Assembly: GCA_902789395.1 (NCBI GenBank)
Contig: CADANY010000012.1
Coordinates: 39,951-103,950, forward strand
Origin: an uncultured Bacteroidia bacterium
GTDB taxonomy: Bacteria; Bacteroidota; Bacteroidia; Bacteroidales; UBA932
Length of the DNA: 64,000 nt
Direction: 5' to 3'
Numbering within the stretch: the first letter of the stretch is position 1; each line of letters starts with the position of its first letter. Made by a program: the position numbers and the translations under genes. Shown in pieces: positions 1 through 7,361 of this stretch. The notes beneath the pieces were generated by a model that was not told where the DNA came from, ran no database searches, and saw only the letters and a program-made list of their open reading frames with translations.

Positions 1-194
1 CTCTCCCCGGCCGGATCTCCCAGAGTTTCAAGGTTTCCAGCCTCAGGTTCTTCATCTCGGGCGAGAACCTCTGGACTCTCACGAAACTGCCGGAGATGTT
101 CGATCCGGAAGGCATCGACGGAGTCAATTCCGCATCGGGTCTCGGTTATCCTATCATGAAGACCGTTTCCGCCGGTATCAGTTTGACATTATAA
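1..194 (+). CDS. SusC/RagA-type TonB-dependent receptor, C-terminal end (5' cut by window)
   Basis: Only the last 63 codons are present, in the frame starting at base 3 and ending at the TAA at 192-194. The peptide contains SSLRFFISGENLWTLTKL and ends GISLTL, which is the typical final strands and terminal aromatic/hydrophobic signature of SusC-like outer-membrane barrels. It lies 18 nt upstream of a SusD-like lipoprotein, the standard SusCD order, so the two would form a nutrient-binding and import complex at the outer membrane. The substrate cannot be told from what is here. Family call is firm; the rest of the gene is outside the window. Confidence 0.88.
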   Translation, partial: LPGRISQSFKVSSLRFFISGENLWTLTKLPEMFDPEGIDGVNSASGLGYPIMKTVSAGISLTL

Positions 195-212
195 TTTTGG
201 AGGAGAAAGAAT

Positions 213-2210
213 ATGAAATCATTATATAAGATCAGCGCTATTGTTCTCGGTTGCATCGGATTCGCTTCCTGCAACCTGGACCTCCAGCCTACATCCACGA
301 TTTCTCCCGAAGTCTATTTCAACGAGGAGTCGCAGCTTCAGGCTTATGCCAATAATCTCTATACGGATATACTTCCTTCACACAGCGGGTATGGTTACGG
401 CTATTTCGGCCGGGATGCCCATACGGACAACCAGCTTGCCTATCAGGCCGCTCTTTCGTCCAAATATACCGACAACGAATGGAGGGTTCCCCAGAAGGAT
501 GGTTCCAACTGGAATTTCGAGAACATCCGGAAATGCAACTATTTTCTTGACAAGGTCCTTCCTAACTTGGAAGATGGAAAAATAACCGGTTCGGCAGCGA
601 ATATCAAGCATTATATCGGAGAGATTTATTTCCTCCGCGCTTATGCTTATTTCACGAAATACCAGCTTTTTGGAGATTTTCCGATCGTGACGACTGCCCT
701 CAATGATGATCTGAAGGAGCTGACCCAGGCCAGCAAGCGTTCTCCGAGAAACGAGGTGGCCCGTTTCATCCTTTCCGATCTTGACAAGGCCATCGAGCTG
801 ATGGCTGCGAATCCGGACTCGAAGAAGACCCGCATCAACAAGGAAAGCGCCCTACTTCTTAAGTCCAGGGTAGCCCTTTATGAAGGAACCTTCCTCAAGT
901 ATTTCAAGGGAACGGCTTTTGTCCCGAACGGATCGGGCTGGCCGGGTGCTGAAAAAGACTATAACAAGGGTTATCAGTTCCCTGCCGGCAGCATTGATGC
1001 GGAAATCAATTGGTTCCTCGAGCAGAGCATGGCGGCTGCCAAGACCCTGGCGGAGTCCGTTGCCCTGACGCCCAATACCGGTGTCCTCCAGCAGACGACC
1101 GCGGATGCGGCCAATCCCTATTTCGATATGTTCGGCGATGAGAACATGACAAAGTACAGTGAGGTTCTTCTTTGGAGAGAATACAGCCAGACCCTCGGTA
1201 TTTATCATGACGTGCAGGAAACAATCCATACCAGCAGTTACCAGAATAGCGTGACAAGGGGACTCGTGGACGGCTTCCTGATGGCGAACGGCCTTCCTAT
1301 CTATGCGGCCGGAAGCGGCTATAAGGGAGACGATTATATCGCAGACGTCGTTGAGGGCAGGGATAACAGGCTCCAGCTTTTCCTTAAGGTCCCCGGGCAG
1401 AAGAACTATCTCCACGCTGATGCGACGGGAGACAAGGCGGTTCCGGTCGAGCCTTATCCTGAGATTACGAACAGCGCTGCATACAGGACAGGTTATTCCC
1501 TCCGGAAGGGCGGAAACTGGCACCAGAAGTATGTGAACAACGGAAAGAATTGGACGGGATGCCTTGTATTCCGTTCGACAGAGGCGCTGCTGAATTATAT
1601 TGAGGCATGCTATGAAAAGAACGGATCTCTTGATGCGACGGCTACCCAGTATTGGCAGGCGATCCGCTCCAGGGCGAAGGTCTCTACCGATCTCCAGGCT
1701 ACGATTTCCGCAACCGATATCTCAAAGGAGGCTGCGAATGACTGGGGCGCCTATTCCGCAGGAAAGCTTCTTTCGGATCCGACCCTGTACAATATCCGGC
1801 GTGAGCGCCGTTGTGAACTGATGGCGGAGTCGCTCCGGTGGATGGACCTTCAGCGTTGGCGTTCCCTCGATCAGATGAGAACCCAGGGATACCATATTGA
1901 AGGTTTCAAGATCTGGGGACCGATGCAGCACTGGTATGACAATGCCAGCGGAGAGTCGACCCTGATTTCCGGCCTTGACAACCCGAAGGCATATGTTTCT
2001 CCGAAGGAGAGAAGCCTTTATTTCAGGCCCTATGAAATTGTCGGGACGAGCCCTGCTCTCGATGGATACAAATGGCACATGGCCCATTATCTGACGCCGA
2101 TCGCCATTCAGGATATGCTGATTGCCTCAGACAGCGGCGATATCTCTTCTTCCACGATCTATCAGAACCCGTACTGGCCGACTGAAGCGGATCAGGCCGC
2201 GATTCAATAG
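213..2210 (+). CDS. SusD/RagB-family nutrient-binding outer-membrane lipoprotein
   Basis: 665 residues, at the long end for the family. The N-terminus is a lipoprotein signal with lipobox FASC (Cys20), followed by the usual NLDLQPTS mature start. The middle has the tetratricopeptide-like helices of SusD (IYFLRAYAYFTKYQLFGDFPI at about 139-159) and the C-terminal part has RRERRCELMAESLRWMDLQRW, the characteristic SusD late motif. A GGAGGAG-like ribosome site sits just upstream of the ATG at 213. It follows the SusC fragment by 18 nt and is closed by a strong terminator at 2232-2267, so it is the last gene of its unit. The ligand is unknown; no glycoside hydrolase is next to it in the window. 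Confidence 0.95.
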   Translation: MKSLYKISAIVLGCIGFASCNLDLQPTSTISPEVYFNEESQLQAYANNLYTDILPSHSGYGYGYFGRDAHTDNQLAYQAALSSKYTDNEWRVPQKDGSNWNFENIRKCNYFLDKVLPNLEDGKITGSAANIKHYIGEIYFLRAYAYFTKYQLFGDFPIVTTALNDDLKELTQASKRSPRNEVARFILSDLDKAIELMAANPDSKKTRINKESALLLKSRVALYEGTFLKYFKGTAFVPNGSGWPGAEKDYNKGYQFPAGSIDAEINWFLEQSMAAAKTLAESVALTPNTGVLQQTTADAANPYFDMFGDENMTKYSEVLLWREYSQTLGIYHDVQETIHTSSYQNSVTRGLVDGFLMANGLPIYAAGSGYKGDDYIADVVEGRDNRLQLFLKVPGQKNYLHADATGDKAVPVEPYPEITNSAAYRTGYSLRKGGNWHQKYVNNGKNWTGCLVFRSTEALLNYIEACYEKNGSLDATATQYWQAIRSRAKVSTDLQATISATDISKEAANDWGAYSAGKLLSDPTLYNIRRERRCELMAESLRWMDLQRWRSLDQMRTQGYHIEGFKIWGPMQHWYDNASGESTLISGLDNPKAYVSPKERSLYFRPYEIVGTSPALDGYKWHMAHYLTPIAIQDMLIASDSGDISSSTIYQNPYWPTEADQAAIQ

Positions 2211-2231
2211 TAGTTCTTACTAAACAATTGG

Positions 2232-2267
2232 ATGAGGCTGACTAAAAATCTTTTTAGTCAGCCTCAT
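2232..2267 (+). terminator. Intrinsic terminator of the first SusCD unit
   Basis: Perfect 17-bp inverted repeat (2232-2248 with 2251-2267) separated by two bases. The stem has a GC-rich foot and an A/T-rich top, and a short T-rich stretch follows. It sits 22 nt after the SusD stop codon. The AT-rich top means it could also work on the opposite strand. Confidence 0.85.
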
Positions 2268-2600
2268 TGTTTCCGCCCGGCTCCGTCCTGTCTGATGCCG
2301 TGTTTTCGAGTAGATTCCATTGCACTTTGACAAGAAATCGGTCTCCTTGGAGTTTCTCTCGTCAAAGTGAATTCTTTTATTATTCGGGAGAGCACTTTTT
2401 TATTAACTGTTTGCGCTGTACCCTTTGTCCTTTTTAGGACAAAGACTTCATGTCAAGTTACTGAATACCAGGGCGTTATCCGGCACAGCCACACAAACAG
2501 TTACCGACTGACAACCTCCAGGTCATCGACCAATAAAGTCCAATATATCTGTTGAAGTGAAGCGCCTCCTGTCTTCATTGCGATGAAACGGTGAATGAAC
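2268..2600. other. Non-coding spacer with two hairpins, no gene recognised
   Basis: This 333-nt stretch separates the SusCD terminator from the tRNA cluster. No ORF with a plausible start and composition was found. Two structured places are visible: CACTTTGAC at 2323-2331 pairs perfectly with GTCAAAGTG at 2361-2369, and CTTTGTCCT at 2423-2431 pairs with AGGACAAAG at 2436-2444 across a TTTT loop. Neither is followed by a T-run, so they are poor terminators. They may be part of a small RNA, an operator or a decayed element; nothing decides between these. Confidence 0.4.
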
Positions 2601-2630
2601 GAAAAAAGCACCTGCGTTCCTGCAAGTGCT
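2601..2630 (-). terminator. Intrinsic terminator of tRNA-Pro(AGG)
   Basis: Read on the minus strand, AGCACTTGC (2630-2622) pairs with GCAGGTGCT (2615-2607) and a T-run follows (complement of the A-run 2602-2607). The hairpin resembles the one after the plus-strand tRNA-Pro (shared GCACTT...GGTGC core plus T-run), which supports a common origin of the two tRNA units. Confidence 0.8.
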
Positions 2631-2640
2631 TGATTGTTAG

Positions 2641-2716
2641 TGGTCTGGATGACTGGACTTGAACCAGCGACCTCCTGGTCCCTAACCAGGTGCGCTACCA
2701 ACTGCGCCACATCCAG
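2641..2716 (-). tRNA. tRNA-Pro, anticodon AGG
   Basis: Full cloverleaf on the minus strand: acceptor CTGGATG/CATCCAG (7 perfect pairs), D arm GCGC-AGTTGGTA-GCGC, anticodon stem CCTGG/CCAGG with loop TTAGGGA, and T arm GCTGG-TTCAAGT-CCAGT. The pair C1-G72 and discriminator A73 are proline identity elements. The complement of 2641-2643 reads CCA, so the 3' CCA is apparently encoded. The loop places A at position 34, giving anticodon AGG, which is unusual for bacteria (GGG and UGG are normal). From the D arm through the variable loop it is almost identical to the plus-strand tRNA-Pro(UGG) at 2812. It has its own promoter and terminator, so it looks expressed rather than decayed. Confidence 0.88.
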
Positions 2717-2742
2717 AAACGCTTCCGTTCGGAAGAGGACTG

Positions 2743-2773
2743 CAAATGTATACATTATTTTGCATAAAAACAA
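2743..2773 (-). promoter_or_regulatory. Promoter of tRNA-Pro(AGG)
   Basis: On the minus strand, TACATTTG (2750-2743) matches the Bacteroidota -7 box TAnnTTTG, and TTG (2773-2771) lies 20 nt upstream at the -33 position. The -7 box is followed by CAGTCC, as at the tRNA-Arg and tRNA-Ser promoters in this window. The tRNA 5' end is 26 nt downstream of the box. Confidence 0.75.
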
Positions 2774-2790
2774 TTTTAATTTTAAATTTG
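2759..2790 (+). promoter_or_regulatory. Promoter of tRNA-Pro(UGG)
   Basis: TTTG at 2759-2762, a 20-nt spacer and TAAATTTG at 2783-2790 form a textbook Bacteroidota promoter. The tRNA begins 21 nt after the -7 box. It overlaps the divergent promoter of the minus-strand tRNA-Pro, so the two may compete for polymerase. Confidence 0.8.
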
Positions 2791-2811
2791 CAATCCGTTT
2801 TCGGGTTTTAT

Positions 2812-2884
2812 CGGGGTGTGGCGCAGTTGGTAGCGCACCTGGTTTGGGACCAGGGGGTCCCGTGTTCGAGTCACGGTACCCCGA
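2812..2884 (+). tRNA. tRNA-Pro, anticodon UGG
   Basis: Cloverleaf: acceptor CGGGGTG/TACCCCG, D arm GCGC-AGTTGGTA-GCGC, anticodon stem CCTGG/CCAGG with loop TTTGGGA (anticodon TGG), T-loop TTCGAGT and discriminator A at 2884. C1-G72 and A73 fit proline identity. No encoded CCA follows. It has its own promoter (2759-2790) and terminator (2898-2926). It is the canonical partner of the divergent tRNA-Pro(AGG). Confidence 0.96.
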
Positions 2885-2897
2885 CTTTAATGAGTGA

Positions 2898-2926
2898 GCA
2901 CTTACAAAAATGTAGGTGCCTTTTTT
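2898..2926 (+). terminator. Intrinsic terminator of tRNA-Pro(UGG)
   Basis: GCACTTACA (2898-2906) pairs with TGTAGGTGC (2911-2919), followed by a run of T at 2921-2926. It lies 13 nt after the tRNA. Confidence 0.88.
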
Positions 2927-2969
2927 GTGGCGGATAAGTAACTTTTTGTGCAACTAATTGTGCAACTAC

Positions 2970-3006
2970 AAAAAGGAAACACCCCACAGAATAACCTGTG
3001 AGGTGT
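2970..3006 (-). terminator. Intrinsic terminator of tRNA-Arg(UCU)
   Basis: On the minus strand ACACCTCACAG (3006-2996) pairs with CTGTGGGGTGT (2989-2979), and TTTCCTTTTT follows. It begins six bases after the tRNA-Arg 3' end. Confidence 0.85.
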
Positions 3007-3011
3007 CAGTG

Positions 3012-3085
3012 TGATTCCGTTGGGATTCGAACCCAAGACCCACAGCTTAGAAGGCTGTTGCTCTATCCAACTGAGCTACGGAACC
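3012..3085 (-). tRNA. tRNA-Arg, anticodon UCU
   Basis: Minus-strand cloverleaf: acceptor GGTTCCG/CGGAATC, D arm GCTC-AGTTGGAT-AGAGC, anticodon stem ACAGC/GCTGT with loop CTTCTAA (anticodon TCT), T-loop TTCGAAT with stem TTGGG/CCCAA, discriminator A at 3012. No CCA is encoded. It reads AGA codons. Confidence 0.96.
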
Positions 3086-3100
3086 ATCCGTAAAGGACTG

Positions 3101-3131
3101 CAAATATAGCAACTATTCTCAAACAAGTCAA
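3101..3131 (-). promoter_or_regulatory. Promoter of tRNA-Arg(UCU)
   Basis: Minus-strand TATATTTG (3108-3101) with TTG (3131-3129) 20 nt upstream. CAGTCC follows the -7 box exactly as at the other tRNA promoters here. Confidence 0.75.
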
Positions 3132-3153
3132 GTTTTACGGGCAAAACCGCCGG

Positions 3154-4065
3154 TTACGGAGCGCGGAAGATGACTTCAAGCCCATCGGAGGCCGGCTTGA
3201 GCGGGGCTGGCCAGTTGTGCCCGACCGGCTCCTTGTGCAGGCTTCTGGCCATATGGGTAATATAAACAGGCTGGCCCTCCGGAGGGGTGTAGCGGCCGTA
3301 TGCACTCAGCATGTGGACGGTCCTCAGGACGGTCGCGACGCTTGAATGGGCAAAGATCCGGAAATCTTCGTCAAGGTCTATCCCCATCGTTGATTCCATG
3401 ATGAGTCCTGTAATCGGATTGCCCGGCTTGACATGGGGATCGATGCCGGCGAGGCGTGCGGCGATGGCGGGAATTCCGCCGGTATCGGTTGCGTACATGA
3501 TGCGGACTCCGCCTTTTTCTATCAGGTACATGAGAGTCTGCTCATGGATGTCACCCGTAGCATGGTTGGCGGGAAGGGCGGTAAGGGTGATATCCCCGAC
3601 GGGGATCCGGTCTCCGACCCTAAGCGGGAAAATCTGGGGAACAGGCAGTCCGAGAGCCGTGGCTGCGGCATGCAACTCGCCGATGGCCCGCTGGATCCAA
3701 GTCTCGCCTACGTAGATCTTGCCGGGTTTGAGTTTGATCGCGGCGGAGGGGTTGTAATGGTCTCCATGGGAGTGGGTATAGAAAATCGCTTCGGGAGAGA
3801 ATCCTTCCGGAAGCATATCCTCGGAGGCCGGGGTAAAATCGATAATAACGCGCTTGTCCAGCAGGATGCTGGAATGGCGCCGGTCTTCCGGGTGATCCGA
3901 GCGGCGTTTCCCGGCGGCACCGGTGCCGAGAAACTTAACGGCGAGGGAAGTGTCGGAGGCGGTTCGCTGCTGGGGGGAAGGAGAGGCGGCGAGGGCGGAA
4001 ACCCCACCGACGCCCGTCGCAAGGGCGGCGCTGCCGCCGATTCTCAGGAAATCTCGTCTATTCAT
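3154..4065 (-). CDS. Tat-exported metallo-beta-lactamase-fold hydrolase
   Basis: 303 residues. The start is placed at the ATG at 4065 because the longer frame begins with TTG and has no ribosome site, whereas the protein from 4065 opens directly with a twin-arginine signal, MNRRDFLRIGGSAALATG. An AAGGAG lies upstream, although 15 nt away. After the signal come a ligand-binding region (FLGTGAAG), the zinc motif THSHGDH at about residues 105-111 and later metal ligands (NHATGD, YATDTGG, ITHMA). The fold and zinc site mark it as a hydrolase, probably exported folded to the periplasm. The substrate is not known; RNase Z/PhnP-like and UlaG-like members of the fold are possible relatives. It is transcribed alone, divergently from mscL. 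Confidence 0.9.
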   Translation of the reverse strand: MNRRDFLRIGGSAALATGVGGVSALAASPSPQQRTASDTSLAVKFLGTGAAGKRRSDHPEDRRHSSILLDKRVIIDFTPASEDMLPEGFSPEAIFYTHSHGDHYNPSAAIKLKPGKIYVGETWIQRAIGELHAAATALGLPVPQIFPLRVGDRIPVGDITLTALPANHATGDIHEQTLMYLIEKGGVRIMYATDTGGIPAIAARLAGIDPHVKPGNPITGLIMESTMGIDLDEDFRIFAHSSVATVLRTVHMLSAYGRYTPPEGQPVYITHMARSLHKEPVGHNWPAPLKPASDGLEVIFRAP

Positions 4066-4127
4066 ATCGAAAAAGGTTTTCTCCTTCAAAATTAAGGATT
4101 CGTTTTTCCATTTGCAAGGTTTTTTCT

Positions 4128-4135
4128 TATCTTTG
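4128..4135 (+). promoter_or_regulatory. Likely -7 box of mscL
   Basis: TATCTTTG fits TAnnTTTG exactly and lies 35 nt upstream of the mscL start at 4171. No convincing TTTG is found 19-21 nt further upstream; the T-rich stretch at 4103-4107 is the nearest candidate. Confidence 0.55.
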
Positions 4136-4170
4136 TGAGTAAGTGTGCAAACCCTATAAACATTTTACGT

Positions 4171-4611
4171 ATGGCAAGTTTAATGAAAGAGTTCAAGGAC
4201 TTTGCAATGAAAGGCAATGTCATTGACATGGCTGTCGGTGTAGTCATCGGCGGTGCGTTCGGCAAAATCATCACCTCCCTGGTGAATGATCTCATCATGC
4301 CGCTGATCGGTGCCCTGATCGGGAATGTCGATTTCACGACTCTCTCCGCCACTCTCCGTGCTCCGAAGCTCGACGAGGCTGGTGAAGTTGTCAAGCAGGC
4401 AGTTACCCTCAATTATGGCAACTTTATCCAGGTAACCGTTGACTTCCTTCTTGTCGCCCTTTCGATCTTCCTGGTAATCAAGGCTATCAACAAGGCCAAG
4501 GAAGCCGCGAAGAAGCCGGAAGCCCCCGCTGAGCCCGAAGCTCCGGCTCCGAAGCCGGACGATGTCGTCCTCCTCGAGGAAATCCGCGATCTCCTGAAGA
4601 ACCAGAAGTAA
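4171..4611 (+). CDS. mscL: Large-conductance mechanosensitive channel MscL
   Basis: 146 residues from the ATG at 4171. A GTG at 4135 in the same frame would add 12 residues that do not belong to the family and would overlap the -7 box, so it is not used. The N-terminal helix MKEFKDFAMKGNVIDMAVGVVIGGAFGK matches MscL in two parts (amphipathic S1, then TM1), a periplasmic loop follows, TM2 is at about 96-115 (FLLVALSIFLVIKAIN), and an acidic/proline-rich tail leads to the C-terminal bundle helix DVVLLEEIRDLLKN. It forms a homopentameric inner-membrane pore that opens under osmotic down-shock. Single-gene unit with promoter at 4128 and terminator at 4632. Confidence 0.97.
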   Translation: MASLMKEFKDFAMKGNVIDMAVGVVIGGAFGKIITSLVNDLIMPLIGALIGNVDFTTLSATLRAPKLDEAGEVVKQAVTLNYGNFIQVTVDFLLVALSIFLVIKAINKAKEAAKKPEAPAEPEAPAPKPDDVVLLEEIRDLLKNQK

Positions 4612-4631
4612 TTGAAGATTCTGCTCTTTAC

Positions 4632-4663
4632 GACGCCCGGGATTGTTTTTCCGGGCGTCTTTT
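4632..4663 (+). terminator. Intrinsic terminator of mscL
   Basis: GACGCCCGG (4632-4640) pairs with CCGGGCGTC (4651-4659) and TTTT follows. Its loop contains the TTG that serves as the -33 element of the next promoter, so the terminator and the promoter of the rhamnose locus are interleaved. Confidence 0.85.
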
Positions 4664-4673
4664 CGTATCTTCG
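4643..4673 (+). promoter_or_regulatory. Promoter of the rhamnose SusC-SusD-GH78 locus
   Basis: TTG at 4643-4645, a 20-nt spacer and TATCTTCG at 4666-4673 (one mismatch to TAnnTTTG). The SusC start is 16 nt downstream of the box, so the leader is very short. Confidence 0.55.
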
Positions 4674-4689
4674 CACAAAGTATCCTTAT

Positions 4690-7353
4690 ATGAAGGCTTT
4701 GCTTACCGTCCTGGCTCTCGCTGTCTTTTCCGTTTCCCTGTCCGCCCAGCAGGTCGATTCCCTGCGGCTCAAAGATGCCCATACCGTGACGGAAAAGCAG
4801 ATGAACAAAGGATTCGTATCCAGCGGTCTCGGCGCGCTCAGCGGCCAGTCTGCGGGTGTAACGATTACCTCCGGGGCTAACCGGGCCGCAATGCTGAGTG
4901 CCGTCCGGGTGCGGGGAACGACGTCCCTGACCGGCGGTAACGACCCGCTGGTCATCATCGACGGGGTAACGTCTGATCTGAGTACGCTGGGAACGCTCTA
5001 TCCGGGTGATATCGAAAGCTTTACGATTTTAAAAGACGCATCTGAAACGGCCCAGTACGGATCCCGGGGCGCCTCCGGCGTCATCCAGGTCGTAACGAAG
5101 AAAGGCCAGGGAGGCCAGTTCCGTATCAGTTACGACGGGACTGCGGGTTTTGAATCGGTATGCAAGAATCTCGACATGCTTTCCGCGGCCGGTTTCCGGG
5201 AATGGAACCGGTCCATGGGATACCGGTTCATGGACCTTGGGTACGACAGCGACATGCCCGCCTCGATCCTCCGGACGGGGTCGGTACAGAACCACCACAT
5301 TGCTTTCAGCGGCGGCACGGACGATGCCCACTACCGCGCGTCCATCGGCCTGCAAGACCATAATACCGTCGTCCGGACGAACGCCTACCGGAATTACTCG
5401 GCCAAGCTCGATATCGGGCAGAAGGCCTTCGGCGGCAGGGTAGAGGTCGATCTCGGTATCTTCGGATCCCTCCAGTCCGCGGCAGAGTTGCATGATATGC
5501 AGCATCTTTTCTATTCTTCGGCCGCCTTCAACCCGACCTTCCCTACTGGTGCCAATGCGGACGGCTCCTATTCGCAGATCCCTTCCGCGAGCCAGATCAA
5601 CCACCCTGTCTCTCTCCTGGAGAAGAGCTACAATACCGAGAACGCGCACTTCAACACCCATGTCCGGACGCTTCTCCGTCTGACGGACCGGCTGGCCCTG
5701 ACGGCATTCGGCTCCTATTCGGTCAACTTTGTCGATCTGTCGCACTTTTTTCCGACCATCGTATGGTCCCACGGCGAGGCCTACAGGGAGTCCGTCAAGA
5801 CCAAGGACATCCTCGGAAACGTCAGCCTGGACTACAAATGGACCCGGGACCGTCATGACCTGTCCCTGACCGCCCTGGCGGAAGCCCAGCGCACGACGAC
5901 GGACGGGTTCCATGTCACGTCGACGGATTTTTCCACCAATGTCTTCGGTCAGGCAGCCCTGCAAAGCGGGGCAACCCTGCCCTGGGAGGGCGCCGGATCT
6001 TCATGGACCGACCCCCGGATGGTATCCTTCCTCGGCGGGGCGACCTACGGCTTCGCCGGAAAATACAGTCTCTCGGTCAATGCCCGTGCGGACGCTTCTT
6101 CGAAGTTCGGAAGCCGCCACCGCTGGGGCTTCTTCCCTTCGGCCTCCGTCTCCTGGAACGCGATCAAGGAACCCTTTTTCCGGGACATCGCCTGGCTGGA
6201 TAATCTGAAATTCAACGCCGGGTACGGCTATTCCGGTAATCAGGATGCTCTCGGTCCGTACAATTCCATGCAGCTGGTTATGCCCGACGGAATCGCTTAC
6301 TATGAGGGGGCTCCGCTGACGGTGTACAATATCGTCCGGAATGCCAATCCGGATCTTCGCTGGGAGGTTCGGACAACGGCGAACGTAGGCATGGAAGCCG
6401 CTTTTGCGCGGAACCGGATTGTTTTCACTGCGGAATTCTACTCCTCACGGACCCGTGACATGCTTTATCTCTATGACGTCAGCGTGCCGCCCTTCGCCTT
6501 CGACAAACTGATGGCGAACCTCGGAAAGATGTCGAACCGGGGTCTTGAATTCGGCCTCGGCCTGACCCCTGTCGAGACCCGGGATGCGCAGCTGAACCTC
6601 AATTTCAACCTCTCCTTCCAGCAGAGCCGCCTTGTCTCGTTAAGCGGCTGGTACAATGATACTTATATCGAAGCGCCCTCGATGTCGCCCATCTCGACCC
6701 TGAACGGCGCCGGATTCCATGGTGGCTACAACGATGTGGTCTACCAGATCGTCGGAGAGCCGCTTGGTGTTTTCTATCTGCCGCACTGCACAGGGCTCGT
6801 CCCGAAGGGGGACGGAACGTATGGTTACGGGATCGCCGACCTGGACGGAGACGGGGAGATCAATGTCTCTGACGGCCACGACCGTTATATCGCCGGCCAG
6901 GCGACTCCGAAGGCCATGCTCGGTTCGAATATCAGTTTCCGCTACCGGCACTTCGATATCTCCTGCCAGGTCAACGGCGCCTTCGGCCACAAAATCTACA
7001 ACGGCACGTCCCTGACATATATGAATATGGCCTCGCTTCCATTCTACAATGTCCTCTCCGAGGCACCCCAGCGGAAGATCTCCGATCAGGAAGTGACGGA
7101 TTACTGGCTGGAAAAGGGAGATTACCTGAACATCGACTACGTGACCGTCGGGTGGAATCTTCCCCTTTTCGCCTCTCTGGTCAGGAACATCCGGCTTTCG
7201 CTTTCGGTCAACAATCTGGCGACCCTGACCGCCTATTCGGGCCTTACGCCCATGATCAACAGTTTCGTGGTCAACGGGACCCTGGGACTGGACGATAAGA
7301 TCAGTTTCCCCGTCTACCGTACGTACACCATGGCCGTCAGCATTCAATTCTAG
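4690..7353 (+). CDS. SusC-like TonB-dependent receptor without the N-terminal carboxypeptidase-like domain
   Basis: 887 residues from the ATG at 4690, where a clean signal peptide begins (MKALLTVLALAVFSVSLSAQ). An in-frame TTG at 4612 would place the mscL terminator inside the gene. Mature residues run almost directly into the plug (GLGALSGQSAGVTITSG, then VRVRGTTSLTGGNDPLVIID and DIESFTILKDASETAQYGSRGASG). The roughly 90-residue CarboxypepD_reg-like domain of most SusC proteins is absent, which explains the short length. A beta barrel follows. It would take up rhamnose-containing oligosaccharides with the SusD 8 nt downstream; the substrate is inferred from the GH78 gene at the end of the unit. 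Confidence 0.93.
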   Translation: MKALLTVLALAVFSVSLSAQQVDSLRLKDAHTVTEKQMNKGFVSSGLGALSGQSAGVTITSGANRAAMLSAVRVRGTTSLTGGNDPLVIIDGVTSDLSTLGTLYPGDIESFTILKDASETAQYGSRGASGVIQVVTKKGQGGQFRISYDGTAGFESVCKNLDMLSAAGFREWNRSMGYRFMDLGYDSDMPASILRTGSVQNHHIAFSGGTDDAHYRASIGLQDHNTVVRTNAYRNYSAKLDIGQKAFGGRVEVDLGIFGSLQSAAELHDMQHLFYSSAAFNPTFPTGANADGSYSQIPSASQINHPVSLLEKSYNTENAHFNTHVRTLLRLTDRLALTAFGSYSVNFVDLSHFFPTIVWSHGEAYRESVKTKDILGNVSLDYKWTRDRHDLSLTALAEAQRTTTDGFHVTSTDFSTNVFGQAALQSGATLPWEGAGSSWTDPRMVSFLGGATYGFAGKYSLSVNARADASSKFGSRHRWGFFPSASVSWNAIKEPFFRDIAWLDNLKFNAGYGYSGNQDALGPYNSMQLVMPDGIAYYEGAPLTVYNIVRNANPDLRWEVRTTANVGMEAAFARNRIVFTAEFYSSRTRDMLYLYDVSVPPFAFDKLMANLGKMSNRGLEFGLGLTPVETRDAQLNLNFNLSFQQSRLVSLSGWYNDTYIEAPSMSPISTLNGAGFHGGYNDVVYQIVGEPLGVFYLPHCTGLVPKGDGTYGYGIADLDGDGEINVSDGHDRYIAGQATPKAMLGSNISFRYRHFDISCQVNGAFGHKIYNGTSLTYMNMASLPFYNVLSEAPQRKISDQEVTDYWLEKGDYLNIDYVTVGWNLPLFASLVRNIRLSLSVNNLATLTAYSGLTPMINSFVVNGTLGLDDKISFPVYRTYTMAVSIQF

Positions 7354-7361
7354 GAGGAAAG

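Noticed and set aside
2501..2953. 150-codon minus-strand open frame across the tRNA cluster
   Set aside because: It reads through a tRNA gene, terminators and promoters; the frame is open by chance.
4066..4089. Longer N-terminus of the metallo-beta-lactamase-fold protein from a TTG
   Set aside because: No ribosome site before the TTG, and the ATG at 4065 begins the Tat signal directly.
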